NCBI RefSeq assembly: GCF_029946515.1
Contig: NZ_JARZHH010000008.1
Span: forward strand, 1 to 64,000
Reading direction: 5' to 3'
DNA from: Polyangium sp. 6x1
GTDB lineage: Bacteria; Myxococcota_A; Polyangia; Polyangiales; Polyangiaceae
DNA: 64,000 bases
The position numbers and the translations under genes were made by a program. Below are positions 8,578-18,057 of the stretch, piece by piece. Below the pieces are notes generated by a model that was not told where the DNA came from, ran no database searches, and worked only from the letters and a program-made list of their open reading frames with translations. Numbering within the stretch: the first letter of the stretch is position 1; every line of letters begins with the position of its first letter.

Positions 8578-9786
8578 TCAGCCGAAGGTGACCAGGGGAT
8601 CGCCCGCGGCGAGCGCTGCGGCGCGGTTCGGAGCGGGAGGATAAATCCAGATCGTATTGATCTGGCGCTTGCGCTCCTTGCCCGCGGCAGCCGTGAGCTT
8701 GATCTGGCGATCCCAGCCTTCCGTATAAAGAGCCCCCCATTCGCCGAGGTCGAGGCAGGTGGCGTAGAAGCGCTGCCGGTATTCGAGCGTGGGAAGGTCG
8801 AGGAGATCGGCCACGACGTTGTGCCCGCCGAAACGACCCATCGCAACGGCGTGCTGGCACGACATGAGGGCGTAATGCCCCTCCTCGTCGGCGAGCGCGC
8901 GGGCGACGTCACCCGCCGCGAAGACGTGCGGTGTGCCGACGACGCGGAGGTCCGGAGTGACTTCGACGCGGCCGAGGGAATCGAGTGAGGAAGAGACCTG
9001 GGACGTGAGGCTGCTCGCGCGCATGCCGGCGGTCCAGGCGACGGTGAGGGCCTCGATGCGCTCGCCGGAGCTGGTCACCACGCCGCCGGCATCGATGGAT
9101 GCGACGGCGATGCCGGCCCGGTATTCCACGCCGAGGGATTGGAGGGCCTCCACGATGATGGGACGTGGATTCTCACCGAGGCCGCCGCCGACCTCGCCTC
9201 CCCTTTCGACGATGATCACCGAGACCTTCGCATTTGCGCCCAATACCTGTCGCAGGCGCGCGGGCAGCTCCGTGGCGAGCTCGAGCCCGGTGAATCCGCC
9301 TCCTGCGACGACGACCGTATTCCGCGCGGGCGTCTCGGGCAAAGCGGCGAGACTCGCGAGGTGCTTGTCGAGCGCAACGGCGTCGCCGAGCTGATCGACG
9401 GAGAAGGCATGCTCCGAGAGGCCGGGAACGGGCGGTCGGAAGAGCTTGCTGCCGCTGGTGAGCAGCAGCCGATCATAAGGCAAGGTGCGCCTCGCGCCGT
9501 TCGTGCCCATCACGTCGACCTGCGCGTCGCGGGTTCGGATTTCCGTGACGGATCCCTCGACGAAATGGACGCCGATTGCATCGAGGAGCGGCAAGAGAGG
9601 CGCGCTCATGTCTTCTGGAGAAGGCTCGTACAGCCGTGGGCGAATGTGGAGGGCGGGCTGCGGAGAGACGAGCGTGACCTCGACGTCCGCGGGTTTTTTT
9701 CCTTGCTGATCGAGCAGCCGCGCGGCCGCAAGGGCGCCCCAGACTCCGGCGAAGCCTGCTCCGACGATCAAGACTTTCTTCGACAT
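8578..9786 (-). CDS. NAD(P)/FAD-dependent oxidoreductase, NDH-2-like
   Basis: A 402-residue flavoprotein. The start at 9786 puts the ADP-binding loop VLIVGAGFAGVWGALAA at residues 4-20. A second dinucleotide fold with Val-Val-Val-Ala-Gly-Gly-Gly-Phe-Thr-Gly-Leu-Glu lies near residue 155, and the C-terminal FAD motif Val-Phe-Ala-Ala-Gly-Asp-Val-Ala-Arg-Ala near residue 290. This is the layout of type II NADH dehydrogenases and related pyridine nucleotide-disulfide oxidoreductases. It lacks the redox Cys pair of disulfide reductases. No clear C-terminal membrane helix is visible, so quinone reduction is inferred. It is divergent from the AraC-type regulator with only 35 bases between starts, which suggests that regulator controls it. 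Confidence 0.9.
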   Translation of the reverse strand: MSKKVLIVGAGFAGVWGALAAARLLDQQGKKPADVEVTLVSPQPALHIRPRLYEPSPEDMSAPLLPLLDAIGVHFVEGSVTEIRTRDAQVDVMGTNGARRTLPYDRLLLTSGSKLFRPPVPGLSEHAFSVDQLGDAVALDKHLASLAALPETPARNTVVVAGGGFTGLELATELPARLRQVLGANAKVSVIIVERGGEVGGGLGENPRPIIVEALQSLGVEYRAGIAVASIDAGGVVTSSGERIEALTVAWTAGMRASSLTSQVSSSLDSLGRVEVTPDLRVVGTPHVFAAGDVARALADEEGHYALMSCQHAVAMGRFGGHNVVADLLDLPTLEYRQRFYATCLDLGEWGALYTEGWDRQIKLTAAAGKERKRQINTIWIYPPAPNRAAALAAGDPLVTFG

Positions 9787-9821
9787 GCTACCTCTGGTAG
9801 GACGAGGAGGGCGTGCCGCAA

Positions 9822-10832
9822 ATGCCATTGACCCCTGATTTTCGGCCAACGTGCGCGAGCACACCGAGGCTCGTGCTGTTCGTCGCGTTTCCCGGGATGG
9901 GGCTCCTCGACCTGACCGGGCCGCAGACGGTGTTTTGGGCCGCGTCGCGCTACATGGAGGCGCTCGGACGGCCGGGTTATGCGGGACGAACCGTGAGCCT
10001 GACAGGCGGGCTCGTACGCGCGGCGGAGGGCGTGGAGCTCGATACAGCGCCCGTCGCGGAGTTTGCAGGAAAGGAGGTGGACACGGTCATCGTGCCCGGC
10101 GCGCCGGAGATCGAGCAGGCGCTCGACGGCGCCGCGGAGCTTGCGTGCTGGCTCGCCGAGATGTCCCGGAAGGCGCGTCGGACGGCCTCCGTGTGCAGCG
10201 GGACGTTTTTCCTGGCATTGGCGGGGCTGCTCGCGGGGAAGCGGGCCGCGACGCACTGGATGATGTGTGACCTCTTGAAGAAACGTTTTCCCTCGGTCGA
10301 GGTCGATCGGGACGCGATCTTCGTGCAGGAAGGGCCGGTCTGGACGTCGGCGGGCGTGACCGCGGGGATCGATCTTTCGCTGGCGCTCGTGGAAGCGGAT
10401 TGCGGGCGGGACATTGCGATGAAGGTGGCGCGCGAGCTCGTGGTCTTCCTCAAGCGGCCGGGCGGGCAGTCGCAGTTCAGCGAGGTGTTGCAATCGCAGC
10501 TCGAGGACGGCGGGGTGTTCGACGATCTGCACCACTGGATCTCGGAGCACCTCGGCCGCGAAGATCTGACGGTCGAGCAGCTCGCGGAAAAGGCGGGGAT
10601 GAGCCCGCGGAATTTTTCGCGCGTCTACCGGCAGAAGACGGGACGAACGCCGGCGAAGGCGGTGGAGATGTTCCGGCTGGAGGCGGCGCGGCGGCTGCTC
10701 GAAGCGTCACCGCACAATGTGGACGAGATCGCGCAAAAATGCGGATTCGGCAATGAAGAGCGGATGCGCGTGACGTTCCAGAGGCACCTTTTGGTGTCGC
10801 CGACGGAGTACCGCAGTCGGTTTTCGAGGTGA
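9822..10832 (+). CDS. GlxA-family transcriptional regulator (DJ-1/PfpI + AraC HTH)
   Basis: A 336-residue regulator. The ATG at 9822 sits 11 bases after AGGAGG; a GTG at 9813 is only 2 bases away and less likely. Residues 10-190 form a DJ-1/PfpI domain with the nucleophile-elbow region VCSGTFFLA (Cys125). Residues 225-330 form an AraC double helix-turn-helix with PRNFSRVYRQKTGRTPAK and the second-helix signature CGFGNEERMRVTFQRHLLVS. Family members sense small molecules, and some activate catabolic genes. The divergent flavoprotein gene is the most likely target, since both promoters must fit in the 35-base gap. Confidence 0.93.
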   Translation: MPLTPDFRPTCASTPRLVLFVAFPGMGLLDLTGPQTVFWAASRYMEALGRPGYAGRTVSLTGGLVRAAEGVELDTAPVAEFAGKEVDTVIVPGAPEIEQALDGAAELACWLAEMSRKARRTASVCSGTFFLALAGLLAGKRAATHWMMCDLLKKRFPSVEVDRDAIFVQEGPVWTSAGVTAGIDLSLALVEADCGRDIAMKVARELVVFLKRPGGQSQFSEVLQSQLEDGGVFDDLHHWISEHLGREDLTVEQLAEKAGMSPRNFSRVYRQKTGRTPAKAVEMFRLEAARRLLEASPHNVDEIAQKCGFGNEERMRVTFQRHLLVSPTEYRSRFSR

Positions 10833-10950
10833 GGGTTCACGCTCCCTCGGCGCAGGGGCCGCGCATTTCTTGCGCTTGAACTGGGGACTTGCCCGGCACG
10901 AAAGTCCGGCGCATGCTCCCGGCCCTCAACAGGACATGCACGGAGAAAAC

Positions 10951-12150
10951 ATGGCCAAGCTCAGCAAGGACATCGTCATCGTGGGCGCGAAGCGCACCGC
11001 GTTCGGGGCGATGAATGGCGCGCTCAAGGGTGTCTCGGCGAACGATCTCGCGGCGCACGCGGCGAAGGCAGCCCTCGCGCAGGCCGGCGCGGCGCCGGGC
11101 GACGTCGGGCACGTCGTCGTCGGCAACGTCATGCAGACGAGCTCGGACGCCATCTACTGCGCGCGCCACGTGGGCCTCAAGGCGGGCGTGCCCATCGAGA
11201 TCCCGGCGCTCACGGTGAACCGGCTTTGCGGCTCGGGGTTCGAGGCCGTCGTGCAAGCGGCCCAGCTCCTCCTGCTCGGCGATGCCGACGTGGTGCTCGC
11301 GGGCGGCACCGAGAACATGTCGCAGGCGCCGCACGTGCTGCGCGGCGGGCGCGAGGGCTTCGCGTTCGGCAAGGCCCCGGCGCTCGAGGACTCGCTCTGG
11401 AGCGCGCTCACCGATAGCTACGTGAATTCGCCGATGGCCATCACGGCCGAGAACCTGGCGACGAAGTACGGCATCTCGCGCGCCGAATGCGACGAATACG
11501 CGCTCCGCAGCCAGAAGCTCTGGGCCACGGCGAACGAGGCAGGCGCGTTCAAGGACGAGATCGCGCCGATCGAGCTGCCGGGCAAGCGCGGGGCGCCGCC
11601 CGTGTCGTTCGCGGTGGACGAGCACCCGAGGCCGCAATCGACGCCCGAGGCGCTCGCCAAGCTCGCGCCGGTGTTCAAGAAAGACGGCACGGTCACGGCC
11701 GGCAACGCGAGCGGCATCTGCGACGGCGCGGCCATGCTCGTCGTGACGACGGCCGAGAAGGCGCGCGAGAAGGGCTGGACGCCGCTCGCGAGGCTCTTGC
11801 AATGGGCGTCGGCGGGCGTCGATCCCTCGATCATGGGCATCGGCCCGGCGGCGGCCATTCCGAAGGCCCTCGAGCGCGCGGGCGTGTCGTTCGACGCGGT
11901 CGACCTCTTCGACGTGAACGAGGCGTTCGCGCCGCAATGGCTCGCCGTGCAGAAGGAGCTCAAGATCCCGCTCGACAAGGCGAACATCAACGGCGGGGCC
12001 ATCGCGCTCGGCCACCCGCTCGGCGCCTCGGGCGCGCGCATCACGGCGCACCTCGTCCACACGCTGCGCCGCACGGGCAAGCAGATCGCCGTGGGCAGCG
12101 CCTGCATCGGCGGCGGGCAGGGAATCGCGGTCGTGCTCGAGCGAATCTGA
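10951..12150 (+). CDS. Thiolase (acetyl-CoA C-acyltransferase)
   Basis: A 399-residue thiolase of normal family length. ATG 10951 is preceded by CGGAG 5 bases upstream. Catalytic residues are all present: nucleophile Cys93 in NRLCGSGFEAV, His355 in GHPLGASGAR and Cys385 in SACIGGGQG. Thiolases either condense acyl-CoAs or cleave 3-ketoacyl-CoA, and the sequence alone does not decide which. The amine oxidase gene starts 17 bases after the stop, so the two are probably one transcript. No other beta-oxidation gene is present nearby. Confidence 0.95.
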   Translation: MAKLSKDIVIVGAKRTAFGAMNGALKGVSANDLAAHAAKAALAQAGAAPGDVGHVVVGNVMQTSSDAIYCARHVGLKAGVPIEIPALTVNRLCGSGFEAVVQAAQLLLLGDADVVLAGGTENMSQAPHVLRGGREGFAFGKAPALEDSLWSALTDSYVNSPMAITAENLATKYGISRAECDEYALRSQKLWATANEAGAFKDEIAPIELPGKRGAPPVSFAVDEHPRPQSTPEALAKLAPVFKKDGTVTAGNASGICDGAAMLVVTTAEKAREKGWTPLARLLQWASAGVDPSIMGIGPAAAIPKALERAGVSFDAVDLFDVNEAFAPQWLAVQKELKIPLDKANINGGAIALGHPLGASGARITAHLVHTLRRTGKQIAVGSACIGGGQGIAVVLERI

Positions 12151-12167
12151 TCGGGAGCGGCGAGGCC

Positions 12168-13544
12168 ATGGCCCCTTTCCAGAAAGAACGCGAGGCCGAC
12201 GTCGTCATCGTCGGCGCCGGCCTCGCGGGCCTCTCGGCGGCGGACGCGCTGACCCGCATGGGAAAACGCGTCGTCGTGCTCGAAGCGCGGGATCGCGTCG
12301 GCGGGCGCACGCTGGGCCGGGAGATCGGGGGCCGTGTCCTCGACCTCGGGGGGCAATGGCTCGGCGCGGGGCAACGCCGCTTGGGGCGCCTCGCCGCCGA
12401 GCTCGGGGTCGCGACGTTTCCGACGTACCATTCCGGAAAAAAAGTATTGCTGCGGGACGGGCGCGTCTCGACGTATGCGGGGACGATTCCCTCGCTTCCC
12501 GTGCCGGGGCTCGTCGCGCTGCACCTCGCGCTGCGCAAGCTCGACGCGCTCGCGGCGCGGCTGCCCGAGGGCCGTCCGCTCGCCGCGGCGGAGGCGCCGG
12601 CGTGGGACGAGGACACGCTCGAAACCGCCGCGCGGCAGCTCATTTCACGTGCCGACGTACGCGAGCTGTTCGACGCGGCGGTGCGGGTGGTCTTCGGCGC
12701 GGAGCCGCGCGAGATATCGATGCTGTATTTCCTCGCGTACCTGCGCGCGGGCGGCGGGCTCATGCGCCTCGTCGAAATCGAGGGCGGGGCGCAGGAGCGG
12801 CGCTTCGTGGGCAGCGCGCAGGAGCTTTCGATCCGGCTCGCCGCGGGGCTCGGGGACGCGGTCGTGCTCTCTGCGCCGACCCGGCGCATCGAGCAGGACG
12901 GGCGCGGCGTCGTCGTGACCTCGGACGGGATCGCGGTGCGGGCGCATTACGCGATCGTCTCCGTCCCTCCGGCGCTCGCGGGGCGCATCGAATACCGCCC
13001 GCTCTTGCCCGTCGTGCGGGATCAGCTCACGCAACGCATGCCGATGGGCTCCACGGTGAAATGCATTGCCGTCTATGACCGGCCTTTCTGGCGCGAGGCC
13101 GGCCTCTCGGGGGAGGCCGTGACGAGCACGGGGCCGATGTCGGTCGTGTTCGACAATGGCTCGCACGACGGCGCGGTGCATTCGCTGCTCGGGTTCGTCG
13201 TGGGACAGAAGGCGCGCGTCTTCTCGGAGAGGCCTCCGGAAGAGCGGCGCGCGGTGGTGCTCGGGAGCCTCGGTCGTATGTTCGGCGAGCGGGCGCTCCG
13301 GCCGAGCGAATACGTCGAGTTCGACTGGTCGACCGAGGAATGGACACGCGGCTGTCCCGTCGGGGTGATGGGGCCCGGCGTGATGACCGGCGTCGGGCGC
13401 GCGCTCCGCGAGCCGGTGGGGCGAATCCACTGGGCGGGCACCGAGACGGCGACGGAATGGACGGGCTACATGGAGGGGGCGCTCGAATCGGGCGAGCGAG
13501 CGGCCGGCGAGGTGAGCGCGAGGTTCGAGGGCGGGATCGGCTAG
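12168..13544 (+). CDS. Flavin monoamine oxidase family protein
   Basis: A 458-residue amine oxidase-like flavoprotein. The FAD loop DVVIVGAGLAGLSAADAL lies at residues 10-27, followed by VLEARDRVGGRT, the conserved GG-motif of the family. Near the C-terminus is IHWAGTETATEWTGYMEGA, the FAD-contacting Gly-Thr-Glu motif of monoamine oxidases. These enzymes oxidise amines or polyamines to imines, releasing hydrogen peroxide. The substrate is unknown. The start at 12168 follows a purine-rich GGGAGCGGCGAGG stretch. It is coupled in order with the upstream thiolase, possibly one pathway for amine-derived acyl chains, but that is inference. Confidence 0.92.
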   Translation: MAPFQKEREADVVIVGAGLAGLSAADALTRMGKRVVVLEARDRVGGRTLGREIGGRVLDLGGQWLGAGQRRLGRLAAELGVATFPTYHSGKKVLLRDGRVSTYAGTIPSLPVPGLVALHLALRKLDALAARLPEGRPLAAAEAPAWDEDTLETAARQLISRADVRELFDAAVRVVFGAEPREISMLYFLAYLRAGGGLMRLVEIEGGAQERRFVGSAQELSIRLAAGLGDAVVLSAPTRRIEQDGRGVVVTSDGIAVRAHYAIVSVPPALAGRIEYRPLLPVVRDQLTQRMPMGSTVKCIAVYDRPFWREAGLSGEAVTSTGPMSVVFDNGSHDGAVHSLLGFVVGQKARVFSERPPEERRAVVLGSLGRMFGERALRPSEYVEFDWSTEEWTRGCPVGVMGPGVMTGVGRALREPVGRIHWAGTETATEWTGYMEGALESGERAAGEVSARFEGGIG

Positions 13545-13720
13545 GCGGATCCTTCAAGGCATCCAGCAAATGTAGGGAATCGTCTTCGTCGCCGCGCCGT
13601 CACAATCGTCGGCCCGACGCAAACGCGCGTGGGCAAGCATCCTGACCGGAACGACATCGCTGGTTCCGCGCGAAAGAACGCCGACTGGACGCCGCGCCCA
13701 CGTTCGGGCACGCTCGGCCC

Positions 13721-14125
13721 ATGAGCGTCGAGGAGACGTGGGTCGGCCGGCACTACGTTCGATTCGAGCCCGAGGATCTCCTCGTGATGGAGTTCCATGG
13801 ACCGATCCTGCCCGGCGAGATGAGAACGCTCACGCGCCTGACGGACGAGCGATTGCTCGCGCGGGGCCGGCTCTGCATCCTGTGCGACATCTCCGACGCA
13901 GACGGGTTCAGCCCCGGAACCCGGCACGAGCTGCGTGATCGGTCCCGGAACCTCCCTCCGCATTTCGTCGCCTACGTGGGCACGCCGGCCCCCGTTCGCG
14001 TGGTGCTCGATCTCATCATTCGCGCCACGATCTCCCTCACGGGCGCGAAGATCGCCCACCGCTTCTTCGAGACGCAGGCCAAGGCACGCGCGTGGCTCGA
14101 AGAGATGCGCGCGCAGGCCGCCTGA
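13721..14125 (+). CDS. SpoIIAA-like (STAS-type) protein
   Basis: A 134-residue protein resembling the SpoIIAA-like/STAS fold: alternating strands and helices, a strand-rich start followed by the helix TLTRLTDERLL and the strand LCILCDISDADG near residues 50-61. This family includes anti-anti-sigma-type partners. No canonical phosphorylatable Ser is obvious. It faces, tail to tail, a small gene and a kinase that carries the same type of domain at its C-terminus (14362-15714), so the two may interact or compete. Ribosome binding site is weak. Family assignment is by pattern, not search. Confidence 0.7.
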   Translation: MSVEETWVGRHYVRFEPEDLLVMEFHGPILPGEMRTLTRLTDERLLARGRLCILCDISDADGFSPGTRHELRDRSRNLPPHFVAYVGTPAPVRVVLDLIIRATISLTGAKIAHRFFETQAKARAWLEEMRAQAA

Positions 14126-14128
14126 GCG

Positions 14129-14361
14129 TCAATCCGAGTTGCTCCACGTCAGCACGGCTGGCCTCGGATAAGGGCCGAACCCCGAGAAACCGGCGAGGTC
14201 GTCCCCGTCGGACGTGACGAGCGCCCATACCCACGCCTCGTGCGAATCCGCGAGTCGTGCACGGTCCACGGTGATGAACCGGGAGAGCCCCCACCCGCTC
14301 GGGAAGGAGAGAATCGCCCCGAAGCCGACGCCTTGCCAGAGCTCGACGGTGGGCAGGCGCC

Positions 14362-14365
<4 letters not shown>
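14129..14365 (-). CDS. Small protein translationally coupled to the upstream kinase
   Basis: A 78-residue protein whose ATG overlaps the kinase stop codon (ATGA at 14362-14365), a classic coupling arrangement. Its C-terminus is three bases from the end of the convergent SpoIIAA-like gene. The sequence is rich in Trp, Phe and Gly (WQGVGFG, SFPSGWGLSRF) with no transmembrane segment and no motif that I recognise. The coupling suggests that it works with the kinase, perhaps as a regulator or substrate. That is inference only. Confidence 0.6.
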
Positions 14366-15714
<1,349 letters not shown>

Positions 15715-15772
15715 GGCGGGACAGACGACGCTACCAACGCGCCCGCGCGGCGACAAGCTTCGCCCGCAGCCG

Positions 15773-17134
15773 TCAGGAGAGCCGCTTCGGCCCGCCCTCC
15801 CCCTCGCCGAGGACGTCGCCGAACGACGACGCCGAGGGGCCGGTGAGGCGGCCGAGTCGCTCGGCATAATGGAGGAGCAGCGTGCGGTTGTCCGAGACGG
15901 AAAGATTCTGGATTTCCAGGGCGCCGATGCGATCCTCGGGCGTGAACGCGCCCTCGGTCTTCTCCATGGAGAGTTTTTCGGGCGCGTACGCGCTCTTTTC
16001 GGCGCGGGTCTCGAGGATCGAGTAATCGTCGCCGCGGCGGAGCGAGAGGCGCACGATGCCGCTGATCGGCGTCGCGACCCAGCGGGCGAGCGACTCCTTC
16101 AGCATCATCGCCTCGGGGTCGTACCACTTGCCCTCGTAGAGCAGGCGGCCGAGCCGGCGGCCGAGCGTGACGTAGAGGTCGGTCGTGTCCTCGTTGTGCG
16201 TGGCCGAGAGCAGGCGCTCGTAGGCGATGTGGAGCAGCGCCATGCCGGGCGCCTCGTAAATGCCACGGCTCTTCGCGCCGATGACGCGATTCTCGATCTG
16301 ATCGCTCATCCCGAGCCCGTGCCGGCCGCCGATCTCGTTCGCCGCGACGACGAGGGAGAAGAGCGACGAGAATCGAGCGCCGTTCAGCGCGACGGGCACG
16401 CCCTCGGCGTATTCGACCGTGATCTCCTCCTCGGCGATCGCCACGTCCGAGCGCCAGAACGGCACGCCCATGATCGGGTTCACGATCGTCATGCCCTTGT
16501 CGAGGAACTCGAGGTCCTTCGCCTCGTGCGTCGCGCCGAGGACGTTCGCGTCGGTGCTGTACGCCTTCTCGGTGCCCATGGGGTACGGCATGCCGATCGA
16601 ATCGAGGTATTGCGCCATCTCGGTGCGGCCGCCGAAGGCGTCGACGAACTTCTGGTCGAGCCAGGGCTTGTAGATCTTGAGCTCGGGGTCGACGAGCACG
16701 CCATAACGGTAAAACCGCTGGATGTCGTTGCCCTTGTGGGTGCTGCCGTCGCCGAAGACGTGCACGCCCTCCTCGCGCATCGCCCGGACGATGGCCGTCG
16801 AGGTGACGGCGCGGCCGAGCGGCGTGGTATTGAAATATTTGCGACCGGCGGTCGAGAGGTGGAACGCGCCGCACTGGATGGCGATGATGCCCTCGCGCGC
16901 CATGGACTCGCGGCAATCGACGAGCCGCGCCGCCACGGCGCCGTGCGAGAGCGCGACGGGCGGGATGTCCGTCGGCGTCTTCTCGTCCGGCTGGCCGAGA
17001 TCGGCGGTATAACAATGGACGCGGAGGCCCTGTCGCGAGAGCCAGGCCACGGCCGTGCGCGTGTCGAGGCCCCCGGAGAACGCAATGCCGAGCGCGGTGC
17101 CCGGCGGAGGAAGGGTGCGGTAGATACGGCTCAT
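15773..17134 (-). CDS. argG: Argininosuccinate synthase
   Basis: A 453-residue enzyme that joins citrulline and aspartate using ATP in arginine synthesis. The PP-loop ATP site AFSGGLDT lies at residues 18-25. Further family blocks include [15 protein letters not shown] and [17 protein letters not shown]. Its length matches the longer E. coli-type form rather than the 400-residue form. The start at 17134 is the ATG adjacent to the conserved N-terminus. No other arg gene is present. The downstream kinase could be co-transcribed, as the gap is only 58 bases. Confidence 0.97.
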   Translation of the reverse strand: MSRIYRTLPPPGTALGIAFSGGLDTRTAVAWLSRQGLRVHCYTADLGQPDEKTPTDIPPVALSHGAVAARLVDCRESMAREGIIAIQCGAFHLSTAGRKYFNTTPLGRAVTSTAIVRAMREEGVHVFGDGSTHKGNDIQRFYRYGVLVDPELKIYKPWLDQKFVDAFGGRTEMAQYLDSIGMPYPMGTEKAYSTDANVLGATHEAKDLEFLDKGMTIVNPIMGVPFWRSDVAIAEEEITVEYAEGVPVALNGARFSSLFSLVVAANEIGGRHGLGMSDQIENRVIGAKSRGIYEAPGMALLHIAYERLLSATHNEDTTDLYVTLGRRLGRLLYEGKWYDPEAMMLKESLARWVATPISGIVRLSLRRGDDYSILETRAEKSAYAPEKLSMEKTEGAFTPEDRIGALEIQNLSVSDNRTLLLHYAERLGRLTGPSASSFGDVLGEGEGGPKRLS

Positions 17135-17278
17135 CTCGCCGCGTGCGATAGCAGGCCACGACGCGCCGCGAAAGAGCTTTTTGCGTCTTGTCCCGAGGGG
17201 GACGCCTCGCGTCCCCCTCTCGGCCAGGCGGAGCCCGGCCGATTCACCCCCCGAGGCGAGCTCGCTGCGCGACCTCAC

Positions 17279-17303
17279 AGAGCAGCGAATGAATCGCTGC
17301 TCT
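17279..17303 (-). terminator. Hairpin at the end of the sigma factor gene
   Basis: A perfect 10-bp stem (AGAGCAGCGA at 17279-17288 pairs with TCGCTGCTCT at 17294-17303) with a 5-base loop overlaps the sigma factor stop codon. No T-tract follows on the minus strand, so termination is plausible but not certain; an RNA-stability role is the alternative. Confidence 0.45.
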
Positions 17304-17934
17304 AGTTCTCGTCCCCGACGAGCCCCTCACGCCGCCCCATCTCGTAGAGCTTTTCCTTGAGGTGCTGGAAGCGCTTGCGAAGCCGTGCGGCCGCTCGTTT
17401 CCGCTCGTCCGCCCCGAGCGGCGGCGCGTCCTCGCCGTGGAGCACGACGGCGAGGTCGTCCCACGAGAGCTGTCGATCGACGCGCAACATGAGGAGCTCT
17501 TGCTCCTCGGGCGGGAGGCGCGCCCGAAGCTCGGCGAAACGATCGCGCCGCTCGGTGCGGAGGTACGAGCGCGTGACCGTGCGGACCTCGGCCTCGATCG
17601 CCGAGAGCGCGGAGCCCTCCGGCAAGGGCACGACCCGCGCGGCGCGGCGCTTCTCCGCGCGGCGGAAATCGAGGGACGACGTGCGCGCCACGGCATACGC
17701 CCAGGTGCGGAAGGAGGCGTCCCAGCGAAAGCTCGGCAGGCTCTTCCAAAGCTTCTCGGCGAAGAGGGAGAACACCTCCGAGGCGTCGGTCTCGTTGCGG
17801 TGGAGCGCGGCGACGAACTCGAAGATCTCCGGGCCGTAGGCGCGCAAGGCGACGGACGTGGCGGCGCCGATGTCCCCGCCCTCCGCGAGGCGGCGGATGT
17901 CTGCGTCGATCGTGCGCCTTTTGTCCGCTTCCAT
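17302..17934 (-). CDS. ECF-like RNA polymerase sigma factor
   Basis: A 210-residue sigma-70-family protein. Region 2 is visible around residues 50-95 (a [20 protein letters not shown] block, typical of the core and -10 binding helix) and region 4 around residues 145-195 ([20 protein letters not shown], a helix-turn-helix for the -35 element). The linker is long and Arg-rich. There is no anti-sigma gene next to it. Instead, a Ser/Thr kinase with TPRs starts 124 bases away on the other strand, and kinase-linked sigma control is one possibility. A longer ATG start at 17979 cannot be excluded. Confidence 0.85.
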   Translation of the reverse strand: MEADKRRTIDADIRRLAEGGDIGAATSVALRAYGPEIFEFVAALHRNETDASEVFSLFAEKLWKSLPSFRWDASFRTWAYAVARTSSLDFRRAEKRRAARVVPLPEGSALSAIEAEVRTVTRSYLRTERRDRFAELRARLPPEEQELLMLRVDRQLSWDDLAVVLHGEDAPPLGADERKRAAARLRKRFQHLKEKLYEMGRREGLVGDEN

Positions 17935-18057
17935 GCGAGGGATGCGCGAGCCTCGGGGCTTTTCGCGCAGGCGTTCCATCTTGCCCGTCGGGCCGTCGCT
18001 TGGGAAGTGCTCTCCCGCGCGAAACGGGGCTGCCGGATGGTATGCTCGCGGCGGTCC

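Noticed and set aside
12334-12918. Arg/Ser-rich frame within the amine oxidase gene
   Set aside because: Out-of-frame shadow of a gene with clear FAD motifs.
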